Positions 1-22,100 of a DNA stretch of 64,000 bases are shown here, one piece after another. This stretch comes from Ascidia mentula (taxonomy: Eukaryota > Chordata > Ascidiacea > Phlebobranchia > Ascidiidae). The notes beneath the pieces were generated by a model, which was not told where the DNA came from, ran no database searches, and was given only the letters and a program-made list of their open reading frames with translations. Position 1 is the first letter of the stretch. Every line of letters begins with the position of its first letter. Position numbers and translations under genes: made by a program. The stretch is from the NCBI GenBank assembly GCA_947561715.1, contig OX387201.1:10988001-11052000 (forward strand). Reading direction: 5' to 3'.

Positions 1-745
1 GTTGCTCCTCCAAAGACACGCGATGGTAATGTGGCAGTGATGGCTTGTCTTCTGGACTTTGATGCAGTGAAGAGGAACGTGCAACTGGTGAGTTTTTTCG
101 GCCTCTGATCCCACGCAACTGTACTTTACGGGATTTGTCAGAGCTGCGCAAACTATCTGTGTACAAATACTCATCACCACCACTGCTTGATTTGGGATGG
201 CCATTCAACCGCATGCGTCCTTTTGCTGTATCAGCTGTTTTTTTGCACTCTGGTGATCGCTTCGGCATAACAAGCTTTTGTTGCCTATTATCGTTTGAGG
301 CACATGGTGATGGAGATTTGTGAAAACGAGGTGATAATATTTGTGGCACGTTTGTGTTGAAGTTGCAAGCAGGGGTCTCATTGTGCGAGGTGTGAGTAAT
401 TTCAATTTGTGCTTCTGCGTATGATGGAGGTGGAGGGCGGGATGGCTGTGAGGTGTTATGGGATATTATTATCTTGTTTTCCTCATCACCAACAGAACGC
501 TGCACAGCAGGACGACAAAGCGCATCGAGACGGGCTGCTAAATCACTTTCATTTGTTTCAGGATCGTATGTGCATTGGTTGTCTGTCATACCAACAGTAA
601 CTGCTGGAGTTACTGGAGTGGTTGGACATAAAGCGTCAAGCACTCTGCTGCAGGTAGACGTGGTTACTTCATTATGTTTGTAGTTTTCTGCCAACAATCG
701 TTGCAACACGGTTCCACCACTTCTGTTGCTTCCACTGTCCGACAT
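1..745 (-). CDS. Angiomotin-like protein, N-terminal exon (partial)
   Basis: A reading frame of 248 codons starts at the ATG at 745-743 and stays open to the left edge, so the gene is cut by the window. Residues about 10-20 (GGTVLQRLLAENY) match the angiomotin N-terminal signature SGTVLxRLxxEQ. Near residue 107 there is PPPPSYAEAQ, which corresponds in place and form to the L/PPxY motif that in vertebrate AMOT proteins binds the WW domains of YAP. The rest is low-complexity, rich in Ser, Pro and Asn, as in AMOT N-termini. Family members are junctional scaffolds that hold YAP in the cytoplasm and link tight junctions to actin. The coiled-coil/BAR-like domain that would confirm the call lies outside the window. 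Another WW-binding scaffold is the main alternative. Confidence 0.58.
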   Translation of the reverse strand, partial: MSDSGSNRSGGTVLQRLLAENYKHNEVTTSTCSRVLDALCPTTPVTPAVTVGMTDNQCTYDPETNESDLAARLDALCRPAVQRSVGDEENKIIISHNTSQPSRPPPPSYAEAQIEITHTSHNETPACNFNTNVPQILSPRFHKSPSPCASNDNRQQKLVMPKRSPECKKTADTAKGRMRLNGHPKSSSGGDEYLYTDSLRSSDKSRKVQLRGIRGRKNSPVARSSSLHQSPEDKPSLPHYHRVSLEEQ

Positions 746-3700
746 TGTCAATATATCTTCTGTTTGCGTTTCAGCAAAACAAATTGCATTTTACGTTATG
801 GATGCCAAACTTTACAAAGCATGTTTACAGCACAGTTACTTTCTTACTTTCTGAAAACAAAACAGGCCATTGGCGTCAATGAAATTGTGATCATGGAATG
901 AGTTTGTGATTGTGGTAGGACCGCTAAAACACAAGAAATAGCTACAACCTAAATGTCAGCGTAAAAGCAATCACTTCATTGCACAGTAAACCTAGTAAAA
1001 AAATATTACGGAAATGAGAAAAAATGCTTTGGTGACAAACATTTTTGTGGCTTACAACCAATCCCAACAATGTAGGTCGATCTTCCGCAAGTCAGCTTTT
1101 AACAAAGCCAGCGCTCTCGCCAACTCGCGGTAAAGTGAGATATTCGCTCTTCTTCCATTATGTGGGTGTGCGTGCATGTGGCGCGTCATAGCGCGAGACT
1201 GCGCGTTCGACATTCCAACCTTTCTGTCATCGGTCAGCACGAAAGGTGATGTTGACTCAAAGAAGAAGGTGGGTCTTTATCTTCTTTGTTGCGCGACGAG
1301 CGAGGAGGTTCATCACATTCCTCTGATTCATCGCTCAACAAGTCGACGAACCTCGAGCTCGCAGACCATTGCGGTCATTTACAAAATATTTTTTGTTATA
1401 CTAACACATTGTTGAATAATTATGTGGATAGGAGAATGAAAACCCACCTCCCGTTAGAAAGGTCTCGGTTGTGGGTAATGCTTCGACAGAATTTAAAAGG
1501 TAAATATTTGAAAAACTGCTGGCTTTGGTCAAACAAAACAAGATGTGATGATGTATTAACATATATCAATTGGCCCATCCAAAATCGAAATAATACGGAA
1601 AACTCGTTTGCTTTAGGGAAGATGCTTGACGCGAAGATCATTAGAAAACAAAAACTAATCAAAATTTTAACGTAAGCGATGCCAAGCAAGAAACACCAAG
1701 TATTTTCGTAAACGTATTATTTTTAAAATGTTATTCTACGGCGGCATATTGATTTTACAGCCATCTGTAACATTTCATGTTATTCAATGTTTGACATAAA
1801 GAAAATCACACATTATAAACTAATATTACAGCATACTAACTTGTAATTTGGGATATGTCTTGTGGGAGGAATGTTTCCATATTAATCAAAAGTTTTAAGT
1901 TTAAGAATATTTGGGTACAGGCCAAAACCACCATACATGAACCTCCAGACCCTTACCAACACAACTGCAATATACGACTATGTTTTTAACAACTGAAAAT
2001 TTGCATCAGTTTTTACGTTGTGTCACCAACTATCACTTTATGCAGTCATTACTTTCAGCAAATACCTACTGCAAAAAGTTACTAGACTAAACTTTAATTG
2101 CAATTGATGTTGTTTAGCTGCCACAGTGACTTCACTATTTCTTGTAAAATTGTTGAGAAAAATAACTGTCGATGAATTGAACCTTGTCATTCGCTTTTTC
2201 CACCATCTGCTGAATCTGACCACACAAATGTTGCCTGCGGTTACAACATTGAACCTGGCTCATTATACACAGTCTGATTTTAGAAATAAACTACGATAGA
2301 CTTGCCAAGCATATGATCTATTTAATAATTCGGTGACGGCGTCTTTTGCCTTTCACTGAGGGAACGAACACGCACACACACCGAGGATAGACATTCCTCA
2401 ACCGCGCGCCAAACTTGTTTGTATAAAAAACCCGATCGGTCGCGGCGGGCAAATGCTTCGCATACCAGTCACGCATTGCCCGGAGCAAGCAATTATAATA
2501 GCCATGTAGCATCAATACTGCCGTCACTGCTCATCTCTTACGTGAAGAATGTGCAGTCAATAGAATCACAGAACAAAAGACACTTTAAAACAAAATCAAT
2601 CGTGCCAGCTACTATTTTTGAATAAGGTTAACTTGAGAAAGGAATTCGCAATATTTTGTGGCTTTTAATGTGGTCATTTTATGCATTGATATAAATTTTA
2701 AATGCAACTCGTTTTATGAAAATTTAAACATTCTAAATGCATTAAAATCTTCCCAATATCAACTTAAAATATTAGAAAACGCCTAGGCTAGTTGGTGTCG
2801 AAGACACTTCAAATTTTCAGGCAAATAGATTTTGCCAATATAATGTCGCTAGGTAGCGTCCAAGGACACTGTGCTTCTAATAGTTGTTGTCCCAACGAGG
2901 TTTATTTTTTCGAAAAGTTTATTTTCTAGAAATAATATTTCGTTAGAAATACTTTTAATACATACGTTGCAACAAATGTAAGAAACAAATATTTGCTAGA
3001 TACAATCACGGTTGAATGAACAACTAAATCACGTGATTAGTGCGCCCCGCGAACTACAGCGCGTTTAAAGGGTAAAGTTCTAAACAAGTAAATACTCTTT
3101 GTTTTAATTCCAACTCCACAGAAGAAAATTAGTTCATGCAATGCTTTAACATAATTTTGTCAACTAGTATTTGTAAACTTATTAAAAATATTAATTTTAG
3201 CATGTTTAACAAAAAAATATATTTACAATATGACTTACTCTTTGTTGGCAGCTAAGATTTCCCGCCATTCGGTTTTGAAAGAGGCGAGTAGTGGTGCTTG
3301 TTGCTGTTTTTGCTTCCAGGATTAGTAGTGTGTTTTGTATAAAAAAAAATTACAAGAAATTGGGACAATTAGGACCTGATTATGTAAATTGACTTTAGTA
3401 TAATAATTTAATTTGTTCGAAAAAAGTTTGTTTAAAGGTGTTTAATTTTGCCGATAGCCTAATAGGCCATTATTTTTTTCTAGTGTACTCTTCAAAAAGA
3501 CATATTTTTTATTTTTATTGCGATAGGCCTATATACTCTACATTGTGCAAGAAAATGCCATTACATTGAAGGCAGTTTGTTGTGTTTTAGCAGTAAATTA
3601 AGATGCAAGGATAAGAAAAAAGTTTAAGGTAAAATTTTTGCAACCCATCCCAAAACATTAGGTTTGCCAGTTGGGTGCTTTTTCTGCCTAATTGTATTGT

Positions 3701-5469
3701 TAATTCCTTAAATATGTGACAAAATGGCATTTTGTGTCATTTCAAACGCTACAAACTGACCATTTAATAAAATATGTCATCGAACTGTTATTGCGTTGAT
3801 GATTGTGATAAATATCTTGCAGCATTACAGATGTTGATGTTCACAGTCTTATTTTTCCATTTTTATTTGTTTCTGGAAAGAGTAAAGTCAACTGCAAACA
3901 TGAAGTCACCATGTGTGTTCGGAATTTATATTTGTAAACTTCTTTAAAATTTTTGTTTTTGCGGAATTTTGCACTTTTGGGCATGTTGAAAAGGAAAAAG
4001 TGCGAAAAATAATTTGGTATCGAGTTTATGCAGAGCTGAATTCTGGGGCAGATTGGAAACAAATGTCATTGCCAGGTGTAATACAATTCTTAAAAAATAG
4101 AACTTCTGACAAGAAATAACATAGCGTTAACATACAACTTGCACCATCAACATTCACTGAAAATAATCCTTCACACAATTTAAAAACTTTTTAATTTGGG
4201 TTCTAAGTCAGTAGAAAGTTTTTAATTTGTCCAGGTTTTTTGGGGGCTTCTTTCCCATATTTTTCCTTCGTTTATGGCCGGTGTCTTACAAAAACCTTAT
4301 TTCTAAGGTTTGTCCCTATTTGTTGGCATCCTAATTATTAATAATTATTTTCAACATGTTTTTGCCTCAAACAATGGTAAATCCACCAGATTGGAAAGTT
4401 AGTTATTTGTGCGGGGGATTTTTTTTCTGGGATCGTAAATTGCGTGGACGATTGAAATGTTCCGTATGTTAATGCATTAGCTAAACTATATTGCTCGAAT
4501 TATCAGTTAATTTTTCGACATTTTTTCCTATCTGGTAAATACATGCATAACTTTTTCATTTTTTGCGATGTCCAATCGAATATTACATAGCCAAATTGGC
4601 AGGTTTGTAATTTGTATGAAGGTTTTTGTTGGCGAGCATTGATTGTGCAGTCCAGTCAAAAAATTTTGTATATTAGTGTATTGTTAATTTTTTTTAGGGG
4701 AAATTGCCGATACAATTTCAAACAAGTAAAAGGATTTATCATCCGCACATGACATTTTTTTCAATTTCAATCTTAAGTGTTACAAATAAAATATATGAAG
4801 GATCTTTGAGTCGGATGAACTTTGAAATGTTTTCTTATAAAGATTTGCTATTAACTAAACACAATGTATTTACTAGTTTTTAAGGGTTGAGGTCTGTGTT
4901 GATGATGGCTTGCCACAAGCGTGTGTGACAATAAAAAAATTATTTTGACAAAAATATTCTGTAACAACATAACACAAGCAAGGCTAGTATAAAACAAAAA
5001 CACCCCATTGATTTTTGACAGCTTCTGTACATTTAAGTTTTATGCACATGTATATACTATTTAAATGTATGTACTATTTAAAGAATTTCAGGCTTGAATC
5101 ATGTTTTCGGATTATCTGGATCTTATTTAATCCAAGTAAATTTGTCTGTTAAAAACTGAACCGAAAAAAACATGCACCTAATTTTCCTGCTCTTTATTGC
5201 TTCGGCAGATGTTAAACTTTTGCTGTCAACCTTTGCCAAAACAGTAATGGAATTGTCCTCATTCCAGTTGTAACATATATACATAATAATATTATGTCAA
5301 ATAATTTTTTATGATGTTTTTCCCCTTTAAATTTTATGTTAAAAGTATTTTTTACCCATAAGAATTTGATTCTTCCAAGAATTTACATTTTGTATTTTGT
5401 CAGACTTAGTTGGTTATATTCTCCTAACAAAATTGTTATTTAAAAGCCATTCGAAGAAACTCTGAAACA
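746..5469. other. Divergent intergenic region, angiomotin-like / MCM7
   Basis: This stretch separates the minus-strand angiomotin-like start from the first MCM7 exon. It is AT-rich, with a few more CpG-rich patches near 1.1-1.3 kb and 2.3-2.5 kb. I see no convincing exon in it. The short open frames (for example 1286-1675 and 3913-4119) have no recognisable domain or splice context. It must hold the promoters of both genes, and an E2F-like site lies at 3258. Confidence 0.6.
3258..3266 (+). promoter_or_regulatory. E2F-like site upstream of MCM7
   Basis: The string TTTCCCGCC matches the E2F consensus TTTSSCGC. It lies about 2.2 kb upstream of the first coding exon of MCM7, whose promoters are E2F-controlled in animals. 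A single 9-bp match is weak evidence, and the transcription start is not known. Confidence 0.3.
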
Positions 5470-14084
<8,615 letters not shown>

Positions 14085-16113
14085 GACGCTTTGCAAATAA
14101 CGTCTCCGAAAAGTAACTTGACCGTGAAAAAGCTTGACCAATTTTCGATTACTTGTGTTTCATCATGTGGATTTGTAAAAAAATTTGCTACAAAAATGGA
14201 TTTTAGTCTGTTTTGTTTGAAGTTATTGCCGTTTAGCCGAGGGCTGGAAGATGAGAATTTGGTAAATTAGTCCGCAATCTATGTTTTTTGCCATTTTTCA
14301 GAAATAAAAGCATTAGTGTGTTCAAGTGTGTAGTGAGTTCGTGAAGTGGGCACTTTTAGTTCGCAGCAAAGAAGTCCAATAATGGTGTTGGTATAAAATA
14401 GTTCAGGCGCGGTTAAATTTACGATTAGATATAAAATATGCCTAATTAATATGGAATACCAGAGTTCAGAATTTTCCTTCACGGCGTAATAAGTTTGAAG
14501 ACTAACCTACGCTGGACGATATCATAAACAAATTTAAAAGCTGTGAAACCACGAGAAATGTTTTGAAACAATTCTGGCCAGAAAGATGTGACTGATTTGT
14601 AACGGTAAGGGCAAAAACCACTGTGTAGCGATGTTACTGTGCCAACTTCTTTTTGAGATTAATTATTACCAGGGTTGCGATAAGATAACTGCAAACTGTA
14701 TTTCGGCACGTTACGTTCGATAAATTGATTCCGTTGTGAGATGACATACGTGACTTTACCGGCAAACCCCGGATCAAGCAAGAAATTTGTTGGCGACATC
14801 CGAGAAGTAGCCCTACATAACAACACATACATCAGCAAGTGTATTTCTACATTATAAGCCCTTGTTTATAAAAGAAAGTATAAAAAAAAAAATTTTCATT
14901 CTATGGTTGAAAATATCGATTGTTATCGACTCCGTGCACTCCGATAATTGCGTCGCTTCATCTGATCGATCCAGTAACTTCAAACGCTTTTGCAGCCAGT
15001 GTCTGTAGCGTCAGATGCACACTAATTAGGTAAATTTGTTTCAGTACATAATTTTATTAATTTGCACGAAACATATTGCAATTATTCAACGTGTGTGAAT
15101 AAACACCACTAAATTGCTTTTCCCATCTAATGAGTGTGTTCTGCCAAATAAGGGAAAATCTATTCTGCATTCGTTAAATTATTGATGAGTCCGTGCTATT
15201 GCGGTATGAGCATTGCCAATTCCCTGAAGTTGCAAATGGTCCAGATCCACGAGTTTATATCCTATAAATGCAACTGCTATGGTTTGTTTGAAATACTGAA
15301 ATGCGTGCGAATGAAGTAGACGGGGCTGTCGTGAAGGTTGAGGGTCAATTTCGATTGAACAGTGCTAATGTCACCACTTCCCAGACAGGTTCAAATTGCC
15401 TTTGTCACTTAAAGAGGTTTCGTGGGCCGACAGATGACCGCAGGAAAACGGGCCTTAATTAAAATCGACCTAACCAATCATCTCAGAACTAACAGTGTAA
15501 TTGTGGCAAGGCCAACAACGTGCTGCCAAATTCTCAGCAAACATGTATTGTTTCCACAGGATTGATAAATGGCTTGACTGCATGACGTCACAAACTCCCT
15601 CTCCAAGCAAACCTCGTTGTGAGAGAAAAACTGGCCGGGGCGCGCGATTTTTTTCCTCGCGGCTTCTCTTCTAGCGGATGCCCTCATACAGCCAAACTAC
15701 GAAATGCGATGTACAGGTGTAAGCGGCGGCTCGCGCAACTGGTGCATGTCACAACAAACAGAGTGTGTTCAGTTACCGCTTGTTGTTCACTGACTTTTAT
15801 GTTTACAGACGATTTGATGTTCTGCTGTTTCCGTTTTGTATGTTAAACACACTGGCGACGGAGGAGAAAAAGTTGCCTTAAGACAGTCAGGACAGAAAGA
15901 CAGAAGTCGGGACGAAGTTGGTTTCATCGTTGCATCGAAAAGATAACTTACGCTATCGGTTGATAAAAGTGGACTATCCGGAAATTCTGAAGTACATTTA
16001 TAACTTATGAATATGGGAATGTAGCTGTGAGAAGTGTGCAGTTGTGCTTGGTATACTTGTTTGAGGCCGAACATTCAAGTCCGCTGTGGTACATAGTGGT
16101 TGAGGAAACAATT
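14085..16113. other. Intergenic region MCM7 / glypican
   Basis: No supported exon. It holds the MCM7 3' end and, towards 15.6-16.1 kb, the likely 5' flank and leader of the glypican gene. Open frames at 15478-15846 lie in a GC-richer patch but show no domain or splice support. Confidence 0.55.
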
Positions 16114-19100
16114 ATGTTCTTGCCAAATTTGGCTTTGATGTGTGTCACAATGTGGTGTGTCTCGGGAATTTGCAATGGATTTGGCGAGACATCGTGTGGA
16201 GATGTGCGGAGAACATTTGCTGCTAATGACATCGGTGCATTGAAAATGGTCCCGTACGCGCCAAAACGAAGTAAGTGTGGTCTGTGTAGATTCAATATTG
16301 CTCCACTGATTAGTAGTAAAGTAATACGCAAGAATTACAAAGTCAACCGAAAAGTGTAAAATTGTTCATGCTTTAGGTTTATGCCCCACCGCAAACAGAC
16401 CTTGCTCACAATCATAATGTTTATTTTAATCATCAAAAAGGCTCGAGCAAGTCCGAATGACCGCGAGCGATATGTGGTCATTCAAGTGATTGTCACGTGT
16501 AACCACAAGGAAATGAAATAAAAAGATTCGTCAAACTAAACCGTGAAGGTGATAATTTGCCTCACGGCGGGATAGCAGTAAACGCCACAAAAGGCGACCT
16601 CACATAAAACAAATGGCATTTTGTATGTTAATCCTAGGTTGCCTGTCGGTGATGGCTTTCGTTTTTATAACTGCTTACCAAGCAAATTATAAAAACAAAT
16701 CTATTCTTAAATCTATATCTCACCATATTCCATGCTGGAATTTTAATATATACCTGGTTCGCGATACGCAGATTGATATTTATCAAATAAGAACGTACCA
16801 TTGGAAATCCTTATATAACAATGTAATCGCACTGCAAATTCAAATAGCAATTATAAAATAATACGAACGGACTTCAAAACCCGTATCCAAACTATGTGTG
16901 TTATATGCTTTCACACGTTACATTTTTCCAGCACGCAACTTACGAATATGTCCAACCAACCGAGTAACGTGTTGCACGGCGGAAATGGAGCGAAGATATC
17001 AACAAGCTTCACAACAAGATTTCATGAAAGTTATCAAAACGAAACTGTCGACGACAAAATTTTTTTTTACAACGTTTATTCGAGAATTTAAAGGTACGGG
17101 TCATATTTCTGCGTTGGTTATATGTGCATTGAATTTCATTTCAATCGTAACATAATAAGTCCTCCTTAAAATAAGTGTCGTATTGCTGAACCCATCTAGA
17201 CACGCATTATCATTGCTTGAAAGTGTTTGGGGCCGTACATTTGTTGGTTTGTTTTGATTTGGAAGATTGCACGTGTCATGCTTACACACTTAACCTACGA
17301 CATTGTACGTTAACAAATCCGTCGTCTACAGTTCAGCTTCGACCACGATTCAAAAGTCACGATCACAGCCTGTTAATTTGCCGCTTCCAAAGTCAGTACA
17401 TTTTTTCGCGTAGCAAGAACTTGACCGCTCCATCTCTTCTAGTTGATTGACTTCGACGTGCTTCGCTTTGTATCCGTGATCGATTTAAGTACACTATTGT
17501 CTTTTTTGGAAGCAAGCGGTGCATTTAACGCGACTAGATGGATTTCGCCTGGCGCCACTCGTTCTTCTCACGGGCAGCAAATTGTTAAAAGCAGACTCTG
17601 TTGACTGAACACTGTATAGGTCGCTTCTGTTAGTTTGCACTTGACAAGTCGTCCCGCGAAAAGCCGTCGGTTTTCGGTTACGCAAAAACTCAGCCGAGAT
17701 AAGTTGAACGTATCACATGGTTTAGCTGCTGTTTTATTTTATTTTTAAATAAGTCGGTTTGTGCCTTGACGCGTTAAACATTAATAGAGCTTGTTTTAGG
17801 GGAACAATTTCCGAAGTGTTTGTTCAATCAATAACGGCATTCCCACACGCGTGCTGCCTAACTTGTTCTGTGTCAGCGCTGTATGGAAGCTCAAACCACT
17901 AGGATGATTCAGTGAAACGTAAGAAATCGCCTAGTTAACCCAAAGAGCGTCGAAAACAAGCCATAAACAACGTCTTTGTTGTCTGTGCAAACTAACCCTG
18001 CAAACATTCCATTAGATTTCGGCGGACTTACCAAAGCGAGCTTATAGTTGCCTGGCATGATTGGTTCGGTTAAAGTTCGCTGATTTCTTTAATAATCATG
18101 CTATCATTTTTTCCCACAAACTATTTTGTAAATTTGCGTTAGGTTTTTCGTCGTATCTTTTTGTGACCTCATGCGAACAAATTTCTCGCCATTAAACAGG
18201 TGCGCGTGATTACGTCTGAATAGACCGCTGTGAAACGGATATTTTCGAAGGTCCACATGCTTGTTTGTTTATAATCCGATCCGGTGTCTGTCTTGTGTTG
18301 CCGACTTATCGTTTCAAGTCCGTCTTGCGTAAATAAGCCAGCCGCGAATAATGACAAGTGTGGAACACAACTGGATTTTCTGGGGATTTTAGCACTTACA
18401 AACCAACGTAATCGTGCAAAGCCCAAACAAAACCCAAGCGGATATTTACCGGCCTCGGAGAGAGCTGAAAGGGCCCAAAGAGATGGTAGTGTCAGTAATG
18501 GATGAATCTTTGTTTGTTGTTTGTCTTTGATCTGATTCAGGTCGCCGATGTCCATAACCAAATCGGCGTGGATGCATAATGGTTTCTCAACTAACTAACT
18601 TACTTGATGTAATGTTTATTGCAGATGATATGCAAGACTTCAGTGCACAAAAACGGAATGAAACAACTATGACTTTAAGTAAAGCATTCCCAACCGACAT
18701 CGATGGAGCGAAAATTATATCAGAATCTCTGTTCGATAGCCTCGAAATTGCACGTTATGAGACAAATCGTCCTGACATGGCTTCAGAAATAGAGGCAGCT
18801 TTGAGTCGGTAATATTGAACGGTCTTCTATTTAATTACTTTTACTACTTTGATAGTCCGTGTACATGTGATATTTTTAATCCATACTCCGCATTAAAGGT
18901 TTCCGGAACACATTAGACGTAAAATGGGTTGTCGCGATTGCTGTGCGGTGACAATTTCGCACATGCTCGAGTGACAACAATTACCTGTGAGTTGGCAGCA
19001 CGATAAACAAAATTGCCCAGATTACTGGAGCATCTCACCAGGCCTCCCGGAACCATAATTTTGCGAACTAAAAAAGACTGAGGTAGTTTTGTCACATCAT

Positions 19101-22100
19101 TATCGCACATTATCGATTTATGCACGCGAATCATCGGTCACATTGCACTTGATGCACTGGCGGCGTAGATGTTTGCGGTGTAACCAAGCTGTTCATTGTC
19201 ACCCACGATCAGGCGAAGGCCGCCTCAACAAGAATCTCACCTCCTATTATGCAGATAATACTGTTTACCAGGATTAGAGTTACGTCCTTATCGGTACATG
19301 TATGCGAGATAGACTTTGATTACATGCGAGGAACGAAAGCACTACGATAAAACGTAATAAGTTAAAGCGCGTGCGCACGTGTGGCAGTAGCGGCACTGCC
19401 ATTGATGGATGGCCTGCAGCCTGTGATCGAGTCTAGATTTACAGAATAGAGATTACCAATATCTCTGTCGCAGAAAATCTGTCCCGCCCATACAATCGTG
19501 TGTGGCAATGTGTTGGTTTGAACACGTTTGATTGATTGCTTTTTGCTATTTTCGCCTTTTCAAGTAATAAATATGCATCCTTAAGTTGGTGGTCACGCTA
19601 TATACAGCATACCATTGTTAGAAACCAAAAATGAGCACCCGCGTTCAAATTTCATAAACCTACGGCTGTTTACGTCTTGGTCAAAGCACGGTTTAGTTAT
19701 CACGATGCAGAAAAACGTGCAAGCCCTTTGTTGAAATGGCGGTTGTCTGTCGTCGCTGCGAGGTCAAGGCAGTGGACGTCAAGGTGTAACCTGAACCATT
19801 GCCAAAGCTAGCTTTGCAGTGACCCTGTACCAGTTACTTGATACGCCAGCCCAGCCCAATCCTTTTTGCACCATGTCAAGTTATAATTTATGTTACCGAT
19901 TAAAACCGAACTTGCGTCAAACGAAAGCCATTACTTTTTTTAGTTGTGACGTTCAATTTGTTAGATAACCAAACATCAACCCAAAATTGTAATATATTTT
20001 TAGAACATTTAAAGGCATCTTTTCTCTTCACGTGAAAAATCGTTTTTCAACTGAAAACAATTACAAATGCATATATGATCAGTACAATGAGCGTGAGTGT
20101 TTCGGCCGACTTCCACAACTTCTCGCTGAACAATTATTTGCCGCTTATAACAACACGCTCACTTTCTATGAGGTATGTACAACTGTATGAAGTATATTCC
20201 AAGTATTTTATACCACTGCTATTCTTCAGTCAACAAAATCCGGATTGGAAGCGTTGAACTTGGCCACAAAGTCTGTGAAAAATCGAAAATGCAACCGGGC
20301 AGTCGTGAAAATGCAATACTGTTCACACTGCTATGGCCTAACCCTCATCAAGCCATGTTCTGGTTTGTGCAAGAATGTCATGCGGGGGTAGGTACAAATA
20401 CATGTTGTTTTGTTTATAATTGACATCATCGTGTATATATAAACCGTCATTGTGTATTGTATATAGCTGTCTTGTTGGCATGTCAGAGATGGATTTGTAT
20501 TGGAAACATTATATTGGAGCCCTCACCGCATTAGCAAATTCAGTAAACTATAAGAAAGGCGACATCGAAAGTGAAATATCTCACCTTGTACGCAAAATAA
20601 CCGAAGCAAGTTTTAATCAGACGAATTTATGGCCAGCGACGAAGGTAACTCTACTTGAATAAAACTTGTCAGAAACAAATAATAATTTCGATTTTTCTGC
20701 GCGGTTGGGCATTGGCAGAGTAATACTTGGGCGCCAAGTAGTTTTGTTTTAGTGTTGTTGCAAGTAAAAAATAAAACAAATCTACCAGGTTGAATGTTTA
20801 AATTGTCACGGCAGATCTGTCCTGGAATATATTTGCTCCCTAGGTTTTAAAGCGGTTACGTTATATAACTGTTTTTGACAAGTAACGTCTGGTCTTAAGC
20901 GCGAAATAATTCCTTTTACACGGTAAACGACATAGGTTTGTTGTGTTATACCAGACTTGAATTGCAAAAGCGAAATCAAGGACAAAAGACAAGGACACGA
21001 ATGTTTTTGATCTAACATTTGTTAAAAAAGTATTTAATAAAGGCGGAACCTGATTTTGCTGAATGACATATTTAGTAAACCAAATTGTGATCGAATTCCC
21101 CCTAAAAATACGATTTTGTTTTCAGAAATATTCTGACAGTGCTTTCTGCAAAGGAAGGGAAAAGCGTTCGTCGGGTATATTTTTTTTCATCATAAACTTA
21201 TCGGTATATAGGGCGCACAAGACATTTGGCTGTCAAACATTTCTTTGCCTCTGGAGCTTTAACTAATTTTAGGTGTACATATGCTACATAACTAAGAGAT
21301 TTTAGTTTCTTCTATTTCATTTTTGCACTGGGCAACTTTGCACACTAACGATACATGAGATTAACGAAAACGAAAATGTGGATTAAGATTTTCCAGCCAA
21401 AGAAACAAAGTTTTCCAAACGCAAACGAAATCGCAAAAGAAGCCGAGAACGAAAAAATCGCCAAGCTGAGCAATTGCATGGTGAAGGTTTAATTCGCTCA
21501 TCCAAAGTAAGACGGATTCGACCACCACATGAAGTTTTGCAGTTGGCGGCTCCAGGACCGTCTGCTGAAAAAACAGTTACAAACAAAATACAGAAAGGAG
21601 ACATCTTCAAAATTGATGAAGTTTCCCGCTCACACAAAACACCTGGTCGACGCCTTCGAACCAAAATGCTGAGGTAGGTGACGTTGATATAACGTATAAA
21701 TTCCTACAGTCATATACTCCATGTAATAATGGTTAGCAAATCTAAAGTGTAGAGCAAATAAAATAAAAACAAAACTAAATATATGGCATGTGACCTAGCA
21801 CTTACATGCCTTTAGCACATTAAAATTGTTAGGTATATATCACTATTTAGTGTGACAGGTTATGCGGTTCACAAACTTGAGTATACAGTAGTTCGTGTGA
21901 TATGCATTCTTGCATCTGCTATTTGTAAGACAGATCTGTGAGATTCCTGATGTGGTTAGCAGCAGCAGAGCATAAAATTAAATGACTTGTGCATAAAAGA
22001 GCATTTGGTGTTTGTGTCGTCCACGCTTGTTCAAAAACAACGAATAGGTCTGGAAGACACCATATCGGGGTGTCATGCGAAATGATTATCAAATCGTTCG

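Noticed and set aside
16027-16113. Upstream in-frame start for the glypican
   Set aside because: It would place 29 extra residues before the signal peptide; the ATG at 16114 starts the hydrophobic leader directly.
18169-18561. 130-codon minus-strand frame in glypican intron 2
   Set aside because: No domain or splice context; lies opposite intron sequence of a well-supported gene.
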